DNA from: Serratia surfactantfaciens
Lineage (GTDB): Bacteria > Pseudomonadota > Gammaproteobacteria > Enterobacterales > Enterobacteriaceae
Reading direction: 5' to 3'
Assembly (NCBI RefSeq): GCF_001642805.2
Contig: NZ_CP016948.1
Span: 186,001 to 250,000 of the forward strand
DNA length: 64,000 nt
The position numbers and the translations under genes are program-made. The notes under the pieces are model-generated. The model was not told where the DNA came from. It did not search any database and was given only the letters and a program-made list of their open reading frames with translations. This document shows, piece after piece, positions 1 through 8,956 of this stretch (the first letter of the stretch is position 1; each line of letters starts with the position of its first letter).

Positions 1-114
1 GGCGATGTATTGCCAACCGACTGGAAAGAGAAAGCCAAAGTGCAGCGTTATCTGCTCTATCGCGGCTTCTTCCAGGAAGAAATTCAGTCAATTTACCGTG
101 ATTTTGCGCAATGA
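1..114 (+). CDS. recX: RecX C-terminal end (partial)
   Basis: The window opens inside a reading frame that ends at a TGA after 37 codons. The tail (KVQRYLLYRGFFQEEI, then YRDFAQ) is typical of the C-terminus of RecX, the small helical protein that binds RecA filaments and limits recombination and SOS induction. The position directly before alaS is the conserved enterobacterial recA-recX-alaS order. The start and most of the gene lie outside the window, so completeness cannot be judged. Confidence 0.85.
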   Translation, partial: GDVLPTDWKEKAKVQRYLLYRGFFQEEIQSIYRDFAQ

Positions 115-247
115 GCGCACACGGGGTTTTACTTCCCTCTGAAGAAAATTTATCTTATCCCCACTTTTTGTTCGTGAGCTGGTTGTCATCGTCGGGATGA
201 CGCGTCGCCGGCTCACGTGTCGTTATTCTAGCCTTTCCAGGAAAATT

Positions 248-2875
248 ATGAGCAAGAGCACCGCTGAGATCCGTCAAGCGTTTCTCGATTTCTTTCATAG
301 TAAGGGTCACCAGGTTGTAGCAAGCAGCTCCCTGGTGCCTAACAATGATCCGACATTGCTGTTTACCAATGCCGGCATGAACCAATTTAAGGATGTTTTC
401 CTGGGGCTCGACAAACGCGCCTATTCCCGCGCCACCACCTCGCAGCGCTGCGTGCGCGCAGGCGGCAAGCATAACGACCTGGAAAACGTCGGTTATACCG
501 CTCGTCACCACACCTTCTTTGAAATGCTGGGCAACTTCAGCTTCGGCGATTACTTCAAGCACGACGCTATCAGCTACGCGTGGGAACTGCTGACCGGTGA
601 AAACTGGTTCAACCTGCCGAAAGAAAGACTGTGGGTCACCGTATATGAAACCGATGACGAAGCCTTCGACATCTGGCAGAAGCAAATCGGCGTTCCGGCC
701 GAGCGCATTATCCGCATCGGCGACAACAAGGGCGCGCCTTTCGCTTCCGATAACTTCTGGCAGATGGGCGACACCGGCCCATGCGGCCCGTGCACCGAGA
801 TTTTCTACGATCACGGCGATCACATCTGGGGCGGCCCTCCAGGCAGCCCGGAAGAAGACGGCGACCGTTACATAGAGATCTGGAACATCGTTTTCATGCA
901 GTTCAACCGTCAGTCCGACGGCACCATGCTGCCGTTGCCGAAACCTTCGGTGGATACCGGCATGGGTCTGGAGCGCATCGCGGCGGTGTTGCAGCATGTG
1001 AACTCCAACTATGAGATCGACCTGTTCCGCACCCTGATCGCCGCCGTAGCGAAAGTGACCGGCGCGACCGATCTGGACAACAAATCCCTGCGCGTTATCG
1101 CCGACCACATCCGTTCTTGCGCCTTCCTGGTGTCTGACGGCGTGATCCCGTCTAACGAAAACCGTGGCTACGTGCTGCGTCGCATCATTCGGCGCGCGAT
1201 CCGTCATGGCAACATGTTGGGCGCGAAAGACACCTTCTTCTACAAGCTGGTGGCACCGCTGATTGAAGTGATGGGCCCGGCGGCCGACGAGCTGAAACGC
1301 CAGCAATCCTTGGTTGAGCAGGTGCTGAAAACCGAAGAAGAGCAGTTTGCCCGCACGCTGGAGCGTGGCCTGGCGCTGCTGGACGAAGAGCTGGCCAAGC
1401 TGCAGGGCGATACCCTGGACGGCGAAACCGCTTTCCGTCTGTACGACACCTACGGCTTCCCGGTCGATCTGACCGCTGACGTTTGCCGCGAGCGCGGTCT
1501 GAAAGTCGACGAAGCAGGCTTTGAAGAGGCGATGGAAGCGCAGCGCCGCCGCGCGCGTGAGTCCAGCGGTTTCGGTGCCGACTACAACAGCCTGATCCGC
1601 GTGGACGGCAGCAGCCAGTTCAGCGGCTACGATCACGACGAGCAGCAGGCGACGGTCATCGCACTGTTCCGCGACGGCCAGCCGGTCGATCAGATCAGCG
1701 CCGGCGAAGAGGCGGTGGTGGTGCTGGATGAGACGCCATTTTACGGTGAGTCCGGTGGCCAGGTCGGCGATAAAGGCGTGCTGAAAGCCGCCGGCGCAGA
1801 ATTTGTGGTCAACGACACCCAGAAATACGGCCAGGCTATCGGCCATCAAGGCAAGCTGGCGCAAGGTTCGCTGAAGCTGAACGATCGCGTTGACGCGCAG
1901 ATCGATACCGAGCGTCGCAACAGCATCCGTCTGAACCACTCCGCAACCCACCTGTTGCACGCCGCGCTGCGCCAAACGTTGGGCGACCACGTTGCGCAGA
2001 AAGGCTCGCTGGTTAACGACAAATACCTGCGTTTCGACTTCTCGCATTTCGAAGCGATGAAACCAGAGCAAATCCGCGCGGTGGAAGATCTGGTGAACCA
2101 GCAGGTGCGCCGCAACCTGCCGGTACAGACCGAGCTGATGGCGTTGGAAGATGCCAAAGAGAAGGGCGCGATGGCGCTGTTCGGCGAGAAGTACGATGAC
2201 AACGTGCGCGTGCTGACCATGGGCGACTTCTCCACCGAACTGTGCGGCGGTACCCATGCCAGCCGCACCGGCGATATTGGCCTGTTCCGCATTCTGAGCG
2301 AGTCGGGCACTGCGGCGGGCATCCGTCGTATCGAAGCGGTGACCGGCGCAGGCGCTATCGCCACGCTGCACCAGCAAAGCGATTTGTTGCAAGACGTTGC
2401 GCAGCTGGTCAAGGGCGACAGCAACAACCTGACCGATAAAGTGCGCTCGGTGCTCGATCGCACCCGCGCGCTGGAAAAAGAACTGCAGCAGTTGAAAGAT
2501 CAGCAGGCGGCGCAGGAAAGCGCGTCGCTGTCCAGCCAGGCGAAAGTGGTTAACGGCGTGAAGCTGTTGGTCAGCCAGTTGGATAATGTCGAAGCCAAAA
2601 TGCTGCGCACCATGGTGGATGACCTGAAAAACCAATTGGGTTCGGCCATTATCGTGTTGGCAACGACGGCTGACGACAAAGTCAGCCTGGTCGCAGGCGT
2701 GACCAAGGATCTGACTGACCGCGTAAAAGCCGGCGAGTTGATCGGCAACGTGGCGCAGCAGGTAGGCGGCAAGGGCGGTGGCCGCCCGGATATGGCGATG
2801 GCGGGGGGGACGGATATCAACGCCCTGCCAGCGGCGTTAAACAGCGTAGAAGCCTGGGTGGCCTCGAAGCTGTGA
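248..2875 (+). CDS. alaS: Alanyl-tRNA synthetase
   Basis: Class II alanyl-tRNA synthetase of 875 aa, the usual enterobacterial length; it charges tRNA-Ala in the cytoplasm. The class II catalytic core fills the first ~440 residues. The editing domain carries the metal-binding HSATHLLH motif near residue 563 and a CGGTHA motif near 665. The C-terminal oligomerisation domain ends in glycine-rich [15 protein letters not shown]. The frame is open 17 codons further upstream, but the ATG at 248 gives [12 protein letters not shown], the family N-terminus, so that start was chosen. A hairpin terminator follows. Confidence 0.98.
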   Translation: MSKSTAEIRQAFLDFFHSKGHQVVASSSLVPNNDPTLLFTNAGMNQFKDVFLGLDKRAYSRATTSQRCVRAGGKHNDLENVGYTARHHTFFEMLGNFSFGDYFKHDAISYAWELLTGENWFNLPKERLWVTVYETDDEAFDIWQKQIGVPAERIIRIGDNKGAPFASDNFWQMGDTGPCGPCTEIFYDHGDHIWGGPPGSPEEDGDRYIEIWNIVFMQFNRQSDGTMLPLPKPSVDTGMGLERIAAVLQHVNSNYEIDLFRTLIAAVAKVTGATDLDNKSLRVIADHIRSCAFLVSDGVIPSNENRGYVLRRIIRRAIRHGNMLGAKDTFFYKLVAPLIEVMGPAADELKRQQSLVEQVLKTEEEQFARTLERGLALLDEELAKLQGDTLDGETAFRLYDTYGFPVDLTADVCRERGLKVDEAGFEEAMEAQRRRARESSGFGADYNSLIRVDGSSQFSGYDHDEQQATVIALFRDGQPVDQISAGEEAVVVLDETPFYGESGGQVGDKGVLKAAGAEFVVNDTQKYGQAIGHQGKLAQGSLKLNDRVDAQIDTERRNSIRLNHSATHLLHAALRQTLGDHVAQKGSLVNDKYLRFDFSHFEAMKPEQIRAVEDLVNQQVRRNLPVQTELMALEDAKEKGAMALFGEKYDDNVRVLTMGDFSTELCGGTHASRTGDIGLFRILSESGTAAGIRRIEAVTGAGAIATLHQQSDLLQDVAQLVKGDSNNLTDKVRSVLDRTRALEKELQQLKDQQAAQESASLSSQAKVVNGVKLLVSQLDNVEAKMLRTMVDDLKNQLGSAIIVLATTADDKVSLVAGVTKDLTDRVKAGELIGNVAQQVGGKGGGRPDMAMAGGTDINALPAALNSVEAWVASKL

Positions 2876-2897
2876 ACATAAATAAATAGCACGGACA

Positions 2898-2930
2898 AAC
2901 GCCATAATACTTTGTTGATTATGGCGTTTT
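2898..2930 (+). terminator. alaS terminator
   Basis: A perfect 11-bp stem (AACGCCATAAT with ATTATGGCGTT) encloses a 9-nt loop and runs into TTTT, 22 bases after the alaS stop codon. Confidence 0.8.
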
Positions 2931-3127
2931 CATACTGTGCTAACACAATTTAGTTACAATTGCGGGAACAAAGTTTTTCAGGTCGGCTAAACTTACCATT
3001 ATCTGAGGTGGGACCAAGTCTGCTTACACTTATTGTGGATTGCGCGGCTTACGTTTTCACCACATATGATGGATAATGACGGGGAAACTGAGAGACCCGA
3101 CTCTTTTAATCTTTCAAGGAGCAAAGA

Positions 3128-3313
3128 ATGTTAATTCTGACTCGTCGAGTTGGTGAAACCCTCATGATTGGCGATGAGGTTACGGTCACTGTGCTAGGGG
3201 TAAAAGGCAACCAGGTGCGTATTGGTGTGAACGCCCCCAAAGAGGTTTCGGTTCACCGTGAAGAAATCTATCAGCGCATTCAGGCAGAGAAGTCTCAGCA
3301 GACGACTTACTGA
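3128..3313 (+). CDS. csrA: Carbon storage regulator CsrA
   Basis: CsrA is a 61-aa homodimeric RNA-binding protein. It binds GGA-containing hairpins in mRNA leaders and is itself sequestered by CsrB/CsrC RNAs, switching carbon flux, motility and biofilm formation. The product begins [16 protein letters not shown] and keeps the RNA-contact residues Leu4 and the [10 protein letters not shown] segment. Length matches the E. coli protein and only the last few residues differ. A strong AAGGAG ribosome site precedes the ATG. The neighbours, alaS upstream and serV tRNA downstream, are the conserved ones. Confidence 0.98.
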   Translation: MLILTRRVGETLMIGDEVTVTVLGVKGNQVRIGVNAPKEVSVHREEIYQRIQAEKSQQTTY

Positions 3314-3322
3314 TTCCGAAGC

Positions 3323-3360
3323 AGCGTCTCGTTGCCAGACGAGACGCTACTGCATCGTTT
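3323..3360 (+). terminator. Hairpin after csrA, probable terminator
   Basis: A perfect 10-bp inverted repeat (AGCGTCTCGT with ACGAGACGCT) with a 6-nt loop lies just past csrA. The U-run is displaced by about 8 bases, so it may end transcription weakly or act as an mRNA-stabilising hairpin. Confidence 0.55.
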
Positions 3361-3531
3361 TAGCCACTTCTTTCGTTCTCCCCTCTTTTTTTCGTGATTA
3401 TTTTCCCGGTTAGTTTCCTGCTTTGTTGCGACAAACGCTGCGGTTGCCTGTTGATAAAACGCCCTTTTTGCCGTGAAATCGCCCATGTTGGGTGTGAATT
3501 GTGCAAACGCGCATGAGTTGGGAAAAATTGT

Positions 3532-3559
3532 TTGACTTAAAAGTCGGAGAAAGTAATAT
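3532..3559 (+). promoter_or_regulatory. Promoter of the serV-arg tRNA operon
   Basis: TTGACT and TAATAT are separated by 16 bp and followed by a GC-rich discriminator (GTGCGCC) of the kind found at stringently controlled stable-RNA promoters. The tRNA-Ser gene starts 65 bases downstream. Confidence 0.75.
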
Positions 3560-3623
3560 GTGCGCCACGCAGTGCCGATGAGCTTCTCTAAAGCAAGTTA
3601 GGCACAATTCGAAAGAAGCGTAT

Positions 3624-3716
3624 GGTGAGGTGGCCGAGAGGCTGAAGGCGCTCCCCTGCTAAGGGAGTATGCGGTCAAAAGCTGCATCCGGGGTTCGAAT
3701 CCCCGCCTCACCGCCA
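3624..3716 (+). tRNA. serV: tRNA-Ser (GCT)
   Basis: A 93-nt type II tRNA with a long variable arm. The acceptor stem pairs GGTGAGG with CCTCACC, and CCA is encoded. The anticodon loop ctGCTaa (GCT at 3658-3660) reads AGC and AGU serine codons. First gene of a four-tRNA transcript lying between csrA and yqaB, as in E. coli. Confidence 0.97.
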
Positions 3717-3719
3717 TTT

Positions 3720-3796
3720 GCATCCATAGCTCAGCTGGATAGAGTACTCGGCTACGAACCGAGCGGTCGGAGGTTCGAATCCTCCTGGATGCACCA
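3720..3796 (+). tRNA. argV: tRNA-Arg (ACG), copy 1
   Basis: A 77-nt tRNA with acceptor stem GCATCCA/TGGATGC, anticodon loop ctACGaa and encoded CCA. It begins only 3 nt after tRNA-Ser. The A at the wobble position would be converted to inosine to read CGU, CGC and CGA. Confidence 0.97.
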
Positions 3797-3857
3797 TATT
3801 TTGCAGTATGGTGGGGTAGTAACAACATACCATACGGTATCAAAAAAGAATTCCTGT

Positions 3858-3934
3858 GCATCCATAGCTCAGCTGGATAGAGTACTCGGCTACGAACCGA
3901 GCGGTCGGAGGTTCGAATCCTCCTGGATGCACCA
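3858..3934 (+). tRNA. tRNA-Arg (ACG), copy 2
   Basis: Identical in all 77 bases to the copy at 3720. The 61-nt spacer before it is unrelated in sequence to the next spacer, so only the tRNA itself is repeated. Confidence 0.97.
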
Positions 3935-3986
3935 TTCTTTCCGTCATGCTTCGTTAGTGAAGCAGGCGAGCAGTAAAAATAGACAT

Positions 3987-4063
3987 GCATCCATAGCTCA
4001 GCTGGATAGAGTACTCGGCTACGAACCGAGCGGTCGGAGGTTCGAATCCTCCTGGATGCACCA
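3987..4063 (+). tRNA. tRNA-Arg (ACG), copy 3
   Basis: Third identical copy of the arginine tRNA and the last gene of the operon. A strong terminator follows 8 bases later. E. coli carries four arginine tRNA copies at this site, so the array is one shorter here. Confidence 0.97.
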
Positions 4064-4071
4064 TCTAAGAG

Positions 4072-4098
4072 AAACCCGCTTCGGCGGGTTTTTCGCTT
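4072..4098 (+). terminator. tRNA operon terminator
   Basis: AAACCCGC and GCGGGTTT pair around a TTCG tetraloop, followed by a T-rich stretch. Confidence 0.9.
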
Positions 4099-4241
4099 TT
4101 CAGCATTCAGCCATTCTCTCTTCACTCCTTTCCTTCTTTGCACCCGAACGCTCACAGCACATTCCGCTATGACGCAGTCAGCGACAACCCAACGGCTTTA
4201 CGCTAAAGTAGTTTTCTTTCCTCAACGATCATGGAGTAACG

Positions 4242-4808
4242 ATGTACGACCGCTATCAGGGTCTTATTTTCGACATGGACGGCACGATTCTGGACACCGA
4301 GCCAACGCACCGTAAAGCGTGGAGTGAAGTGCTGTCCCGTTATGGCATGACGTTTGATGAAGCGGCGATGGTGGCGCTGAGCGGTTCACCAACCTGGCGC
4401 ATCGCTCAGGCGATTATCGCCAGCCATCAGGCCGATCTCGATCCCCATCACCTGGCCGCGGAGAAAACCCGCGCGGTGGAGGCGATGCTGTTGGACAGCG
4501 TGCGCCCGTTGCCGCTGATCGAGGTGGTAAAATCCTATCACGGTCGCCGTCCGATGGCGGTCGGTACCGGCAGCGAGCACCGCATGGCGGAAATGCTGCT
4601 GCGTCATCTCGGCCTGTTCAACTGCTTCGACGCGATCGTCGGGGCGGACGACGTACAGCGCCACAAACCGGAGCCGGACACCTTCCTGCGCTGCGCTGAA
4701 CTTATCGGCGTGCCGCCGGAAAAGTGCGTGGTGTTTGAAGACGCCGAGTTCGGCATTCAGGCGGCAAAAAGCGCCGGTATGGACGTGGTAGACGTTCGCA
4801 CGCTGTGA
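4242..4808 (+). CDS. yqaB: HAD-family fructose-1-phosphate/sugar phosphatase YqaB
   Basis: A 188-aa HAD-superfamily hydrolase, the length of E. coli YqaB, which dephosphorylates fructose-1-phosphate and similar small phosphates. Motif I is FDMDGTILD (nucleophile Asp11, acid/base Asp13). GTGSEH supplies the motif II serine, and the later KPEPDTF lysine and FEDAEFGIQAAKSAGM acidic motif complete the active site. The start follows a GGAG site. The stop codon overlaps the start of yqaA by 4 nt, indicating coupled translation. Physiological substrate is inferred from the family. Confidence 0.93.
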   Translation: MYDRYQGLIFDMDGTILDTEPTHRKAWSEVLSRYGMTFDEAAMVALSGSPTWRIAQAIIASHQADLDPHHLAAEKTRAVEAMLLDSVRPLPLIEVVKSYHGRRPMAVGTGSEHRMAEMLLRHLGLFNCFDAIVGADDVQRHKPEPDTFLRCAELIGVPPEKCVVFEDAEFGIQAAKSAGMDVVDVRTL

Positions 4809-5233
4809 GTAGTACGCTAGCCGTAATATCGTTATTTGGCAGCAGCTTCCTCAGTGCGACGCTGCTGCCGGGAAATTCAGAAATCGTTCTGGTCGCTTTG
4901 CTGACCCAGAGTCGCGTCTCGCCGGAATTGCTGGTGCTGGCCGCGACCCTGGGCAACACGCTGGGCGGCTTGACCAATGTCATTATCGGGCGCCTGTTAC
5001 CGGCGTTGAAACCACAGCGGGGGCTGGCAACGGCGCTCGGGTGGCTGCAACGCTTCGGCCCGGCTGCGCTGTTGCTCAGCTGGGTGCCGGTGGTGGGCGA
5101 TTTGTTGTGCGTGTTGGCAGGTTGGCTGCGCATGCCCTGGGGCTCTGTCGCGCTGTTTCTGTGTATCGGAAAGGCGCTGCGTTACATCGTTTTGACTATG
5201 ATAACGGTACAGGGCATCGCCTGGTGGCAGTAA
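4805..5233 (+). CDS. yqaA: YqaA family inner membrane protein
   Basis: A 142-aa hydrophobic protein of the YqaA branch of the DedA/SNARE-associated superfamily. Several membrane segments alternate with short loops, and the NSEIVLVALL and GNTLGGLTNVIIGR segments are characteristic. It begins at a GTG overlapping the yqaB stop (GTGA). Its biochemical role is unknown; DedA relatives are linked to lipid carrier handling and envelope homeostasis. The yqaB-yqaA-gshA order is conserved in enterobacteria. Confidence 0.9.
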   Translation: MSSTLAVISLFGSSFLSATLLPGNSEIVLVALLTQSRVSPELLVLAATLGNTLGGLTNVIIGRLLPALKPQRGLATALGWLQRFGPAALLLSWVPVVGDLLCVLAGWLRMPWGSVALFLCIGKALRYIVLTMITVQGIAWWQ

Positions 5234-5315
5234 CCAAGTGAATATAACTCAATATTCTCTCGGGTGCGGATTCAGTATGCTTACGAGTTATTGTTTTTAG
5301 AAGCGGGAGGTCAAT

Positions 5316-6878
5316 TTGATCCCGGACGTATCACAGGCGCTTTCTTGGTTGGAAGCCCATCCTCAGGCATTAAAAGGCATTCGTCGCGGCATCGAGCGTG
5401 AAACGCTGCGAGTCACGCCGAACGGCACCTTGGCGACTACCGGGCATCCGGAAAAGCTGGGGGCGGCATTGACGCACCACTGGATTACCACGGATTTCGC
5501 CGAGGCGCTGTTAGAGTTCATTACGCCGGTTGATGACAATATCGATCACCTGCTGACGTTCTTGCGCGATATTCATCGCTACGTGGCGCGCAATATTGGC
5601 GATGAACGCATGTGGCCGCTCAGCATGCCGTGCTTTATCGAAGCCGAACAGGATATCGAGCTGGCGCAGTTCGGTTCGTCGAACATCGGCCGCATGAAGA
5701 CGCTGTACCGCGAAGGGCTGAAGAATCGCTATGGCGCGCTGATGCAGACCATTTCCGGCGTGCACTACAACTTCTCGCTGCCGCTGGAGTTTTGGCAGGC
5801 CTGGGCCGGCGTGCAGGATGCCGAAAGCGGTAAAGAGCAGATCTCGGCGGGCTATTTCCGCCTGATCCGCAACTACTACCGTTTCGGTTGGGTGATCCCA
5901 TATCTGTTCGGCGCATCGCCGGCGATCTGTTCTTCGTTCCTCAAAGGGCGCGAGACCAATCTGCCGTTCGAGCGCACCGAACAGGGCATGTGCTACCTGC
6001 CATACGCCACCTCGTTGCGTTTGAGCGACCTGGGTTACACCAACAAATCGCAGAGTAATCTGGGCATTACCTTCAACGATCTGCACAGCTATGTGGCCGG
6101 TCTGAAGCGGGCGATCGCCACGCCTTCGGAAGAGTTCGCCAAGCTGGGCGTGAAAGAGGGCGATCGCTATCTGCAGCTGAACAGCAACGTGCTGCAAATC
6201 GAGAACGAGCTGTATGCGCCGATCCGGCCGAAGCGCGTGACCAAAAGCGGCGAGACGCCGTCGGACGCGTTGCTGCGCGGCGGCATCGAATACATCGAAG
6301 TGCGCTCGCTGGACATCAACCCGTTCTCGCCGATCGGCGTGGATGCGGTGCAGGCGCGTTTCCTGGATCTGTTCCTGGTGTGGTGCGCGCTGGCGGATGC
6401 GCCGGAGATGAGCAGCGATGAGCTGCTGTGCACGCGCAAAAACTGGAACCGAGTGATCCTGGAAGGGCGCAAGCCGGGCCAGACCATCGGCATCGGCTGT
6501 GGCGCCAGCCATGAGCCGCTGGAGAAAGTCGGCAAGGCGTTGTTCGCCGATCTGCGTCGGGTAGCGGAAGTGCTGGACGGCGAAGCCGGCAATCGTCAAT
6601 ACCAGCAGGTGTGCGATGAGTTGGTCGCCGCGTTCGACGATCCGGAACTGACTTTCTCCGCACGCATTCTGAAGGCGATGAAGGCGGAAGGCACCGGGCG
6701 CGTCGGTCTGCAGTTGGCTGAACGCTATCGCGAGATGCTGCTGGAAGAGCCGTTGGAAATTCTGAACGAAGCTGAGCTGGATAAAGAGCGCGAGGCTTCG
6801 TGGCAGCGCCAACGCGACATAGAAGCCAATGATACGCTAAGCTTTGAAGCGTTCCTGAAGCAAAACGGCGGAAGCTGA
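5316..6878 (+). CDS. gshA: Glutamate-cysteine ligase
   Basis: First and rate-limiting enzyme of glutathione synthesis: ATP-dependent joining of L-glutamate and L-cysteine through the gamma-carboxyl group. The 520-aa product is close to the E. coli length (518) and belongs to the proteobacterial type 1 family. Segments such as [20 protein letters not shown] and [10 protein letters not shown] are typical. It starts at TTG, as in E. coli, preceded by GGGAGG; no ATG gives the [14 protein letters not shown]-terminus. glutathione synthase (gshB) is not in the window. The micA gene lies antisense just past the stop. Confidence 0.97.
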   Translation: MIPDVSQALSWLEAHPQALKGIRRGIERETLRVTPNGTLATTGHPEKLGAALTHHWITTDFAEALLEFITPVDDNIDHLLTFLRDIHRYVARNIGDERMWPLSMPCFIEAEQDIELAQFGSSNIGRMKTLYREGLKNRYGALMQTISGVHYNFSLPLEFWQAWAGVQDAESGKEQISAGYFRLIRNYYRFGWVIPYLFGASPAICSSFLKGRETNLPFERTEQGMCYLPYATSLRLSDLGYTNKSQSNLGITFNDLHSYVAGLKRAIATPSEEFAKLGVKEGDRYLQLNSNVLQIENELYAPIRPKRVTKSGETPSDALLRGGIEYIEVRSLDINPFSPIGVDAVQARFLDLFLVWCALADAPEMSSDELLCTRKNWNRVILEGRKPGQTIGIGCGASHEPLEKVGKALFADLRRVAEVLDGEAGNRQYQQVCDELVAAFDDPELTFSARILKAMKAEGTGRVGLQLAERYREMLLEEPLEILNEAELDKEREASWQRQRDIEANDTLSFEAFLKQNGGS

Positions 6879-6883
6879 AAAAG

Positions 6884-6956
6884 AAAAAGGCCACATCAAT
6901 GTGGCCAAATATGCATCTCTGATGACAGGGATGATGATAACAAATGCGCGTCTTTC
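6884..6956 (-). ncRNA. micA: MicA small regulatory RNA
   Basis: On the minus strand, between gshA and luxS where enterobacterial micA lies, a 73-nt sequence starts GAAAGACGCGCATTTGTTAT and ends in a GGCCACAT/ATGTGGCC hairpin plus T5. The 5' half, which is the seed for ompA and other porin and lipoprotein mRNAs, matches E. coli MicA almost base for base; only the linker and terminator loop differ. MicA is an Hfq-dependent, sigma-E-controlled RNA that lowers outer membrane protein synthesis under envelope stress. It is complementary to the luxS leader. Confidence 0.93.
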
Positions 6957-6962
6957 ACATAC

Positions 6963-6991
6963 TCAGACTCGCAGGGTTGGAAAAGGTTTCC
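6963..6991 (-). promoter_or_regulatory. Probable sigma-E promoter of micA
   Basis: Upstream of the micA 5' end, read on the minus strand, are GGAAACC and TCTGA with a 17-bp spacer; TCTGA ends 6 bases before the predicted first base. These resemble the sigma-E elements GGAACTT and TCTGA. Spacing is slightly long if the first G is counted in the -35 element. Confidence 0.6.
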
Positions 6992-7044
6992 CGGTTAGGA
7001 AAAAAAGTTTCGAAATAAATGCTCTTTTACGAGGAGGTAGCGAA

Positions 7045-7560
7045 ATGCCATTGCTGGATAGCTTTACCGTCGATCATACCCGTATGGCAGCTCCGGCTGT
7101 CCGCGTTGCAAAAACCATGAAAACGCCTCATGGCGATACCATCACGGTGTTTGACCTGCGCTTTTGCCGCCCGAACCTGGAAGTGATGCCCGAGCGCGGC
7201 ATTCACACGCTGGAGCACCTGTTCGCCGGCTTTATGCGTGACCATCTGAACGGCCAGGGCGTGGAAATTATCGACATCTCTCCGATGGGCTGTCGCACCG
7301 GTTTCTACATGAGCCTGATCGGCGTGCCTGAAGAGCAGCGCGTTGCCGATGCCTGGAAAGCGGCGATGGCCGACGTGCTGAAAGTGACCGATCAGCGCAA
7401 GATCCCTGAGCTGAACGAGTATCAATGCGGCACTTACCATATGCACTCGCTGGAAGAAGCGCAGGAGATCGCCAAGCACATTCTGGATAACGATGTGGTG
7501 GTGAACCACAACGACGAGCTGGCGCTGCCGAAAGAGAAGCTGCAGGAACTGCATATCTAG
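7045..7560 (+). CDS. luxS: S-ribosylhomocysteine lyase LuxS
   Basis: LuxS cleaves S-ribosylhomocysteine to homocysteine and 4,5-dihydroxy-2,3-pentanedione, the precursor of autoinducer 2, as part of the activated methyl cycle. The 171-aa product carries the metal ligands His54 and His58 ([10 protein letters not shown]) and Cys128 (QCGTYHMHS), and the catalytic Cys83 (GCRTGF). The reading frame is open back to 6901, through the antisense micA region. The ATG at 7045 sits behind a strong GAGGAGG site and gives the family N-terminus [14 protein letters not shown]. Confidence 0.98.
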   Translation: MPLLDSFTVDHTRMAAPAVRVAKTMKTPHGDTITVFDLRFCRPNLEVMPERGIHTLEHLFAGFMRDHLNGQGVEIIDISPMGCRTGFYMSLIGVPEEQRVADAWKAAMADVLKVTDQRKIPELNEYQCGTYHMHSLEEAQEIAKHILDNDVVVNHNDELALPKEKLQELHI

Positions 7561-7581
7561 TCGTACGTGGCCCGCAGAGAT

Positions 7582-7610
7582 AAAAAAAGACGCGATTTCG
7601 CGTCTTTTTT
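7582..7610. terminator. Bidirectional terminator between luxS and yfjD
   Basis: A-rich and T-rich flanks surround a GACGCGA/TCGCGTC stem with a 2-nt centre. The symmetric A and T runs let it serve luxS on the plus strand and yfjD on the minus strand. Confidence 0.85.
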
Positions 7611-7626
7611 ACGTTCAGGCCGACGG

Positions 7627-8916
7627 TCAGTGATGACCGACGCTGGCCTGCAGCGAGGTGATTGGCGTGACCCGCACCTGTTTGATCATGTTGCCCTGTA
7701 CGTCGAGAATGTCGATATCGTAATGGCCGATGCGCACTCGAGTGCCGGTTTCGGGGATCTCTTCCAGCTCTTCCAGCAGCATGCCGTTGACGGTGCGCGC
7801 CTCGTTGGCCGGCAGAGTCCAGTTGAAGGCCTTGTTCAGCTCGCGCACGTTGGCGGTACCGTCGATCAAGACCGAGCCGTCGCTCTGCGGCGTGACTTCT
7901 TCCGCCAGCGTCGGCGACATCGAGGTGGTGAAGTCGCCGACGATCTCTTCGAGGATGTCTTCCACCGTGACCAGCCCCTGAATGTCGCCGTACTCGTCGA
8001 CCACGATGCCGACCTTCTCTTTGTTGCGCTGGAACTTCACCAGCTGCACGTTGAGCGGCGTGCCTTCCGGCACGAAGTAGATCTCATCGGCGGCGCGCAG
8101 CAGGTTTTCTTTGTTGAACTCTTTTTTCTCGGTCATCAGACGGTAGGCTTCGCGCACGCGCAGCATGCCGATCGCATCGTCCAGAGAGCTGCGATACAGC
8201 ACGATGCGGCCGTGCGGCGAGTGGGTCAGCTGACGCATGATCGACTTCCAGTCGTCGTTGACGTCGATGCCGACGATCTCGGTGCGCGGCACCATGATGT
8301 CGTTGACCGTCACCTTTTCCAGATCCAGCACCGAGATCAGCATGTCCTGATTGCGACGGGAGATCTGCGACTGGGATTCGCGCACGATGGTGCGCAGCTC
8401 ATCTTTGCTGACGGCGTCGCTGATGCGCACATTGGTGCGAATGCCGAACAGACGTAGGGTCAGGCTGGTGATGCCGTTGAGCAGCCAGACCAGCGGGAAC
8501 ATCACCTTTTGCAACGGCGCCAGCAAGACGCTGCTGGGGAAGGCGATGCGTTCCGGGTAAAGCGCGGCGAAGGTTTTCGGCAGCACTTCAGCGAACAGCA
8601 ACACGGCGAAGGTCAGCACACCGGTGGCGATCGCCACGCCGAGATCGCCATACAGCCGCATGCCGACGATGGTCGCCAGCGCCGAGGCGAGAATGTTGAC
8701 CAGGTTGTTGCCGATCAGCACCAGACCGATCAACCGATCCGGTTTTTGCAGCAGTTTCTCCACCCGACGCGCCGAGCGGTTGCCCTGTTTGGACAGATGA
8801 CGCAGGCGATAACGATTGAGCGTCATCATGCCGGTTTCGGAGGCGGAGAAGTAAGCAGAGACCACGATCATGATCACCAGGATAATGATGAGGGTCCCCG
8901 TCGACACATGCTCCAA
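7627..8916 (-). CDS. yfjD: CNNM/CorB-type membrane protein YfjD
   Basis: A 429-aa protein of the CNNM/CorC family. An N-terminal DUF21 membrane domain has four hydrophobic segments in roughly residues 1-190, including the SASETGMMTLNRYRLRHL motif. A CBS-domain pair follows (MVPRTEIVGID; VDEYGDIQGLVTVEDILEEIVGDF), then a C-terminal CorC/HlyC domain. The family is tied to magnesium and cobalt efflux or magnesium homeostasis. Translation starts at TTG after AAGGAAT; the resulting MEHVSTGTLIIIL matches E. coli YfjD. The partner ypjD lies immediately upstream on the same strand. Confidence 0.93.
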   Translation of the reverse strand: MEHVSTGTLIIILVIMIVVSAYFSASETGMMTLNRYRLRHLSKQGNRSARRVEKLLQKPDRLIGLVLIGNNLVNILASALATIVGMRLYGDLGVAIATGVLTFAVLLFAEVLPKTFAALYPERIAFPSSVLLAPLQKVMFPLVWLLNGITSLTLRLFGIRTNVRISDAVSKDELRTIVRESQSQISRRNQDMLISVLDLEKVTVNDIMVPRTEIVGIDVNDDWKSIMRQLTHSPHGRIVLYRSSLDDAIGMLRVREAYRLMTEKKEFNKENLLRAADEIYFVPEGTPLNVQLVKFQRNKEKVGIVVDEYGDIQGLVTVEDILEEIVGDFTTSMSPTLAEEVTPQSDGSVLIDGTANVRELNKAFNWTLPANEARTVNGMLLEELEEIPETGTRVRIGHYDIDILDVQGNMIKQVRVTPITSLQASVGHH

Positions 8917-8956
8917 TGCAGTATTCCTTATATAGGGAGAATTGAACCGGGCTGGC

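Noticed and set aside
155..2635. Very long open frame antisense to alaS (826 codons)
   Set aside because: High GC at third positions of alaS keeps the opposite strand free of stops. The translation is low-complexity (rich in His, Gln, Arg, Ala) and matches no family; similar shadows lie opposite clpB, gshA, aroF-tyrA, ureC and fadE.
3720..4063. Possible CRISPR-like regular repeats
   Set aside because: The repeats are 77-nt tRNA genes with spacers of 61 and 52 nt; no cas genes are present.
3598..4172. Open frames on both strands containing a repeated [10 protein letters not shown] or [14 protein letters not shown] motif
   Set aside because: These are translations of the three identical tRNA-Arg genes and their neighbours, a well-known annotation artefact.
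7627..8457. Plus-strand frame of 296 codons following luxS
   Set aside because: It is antisense to yfjD, which has a full-length, family-matching product on the minus strand.
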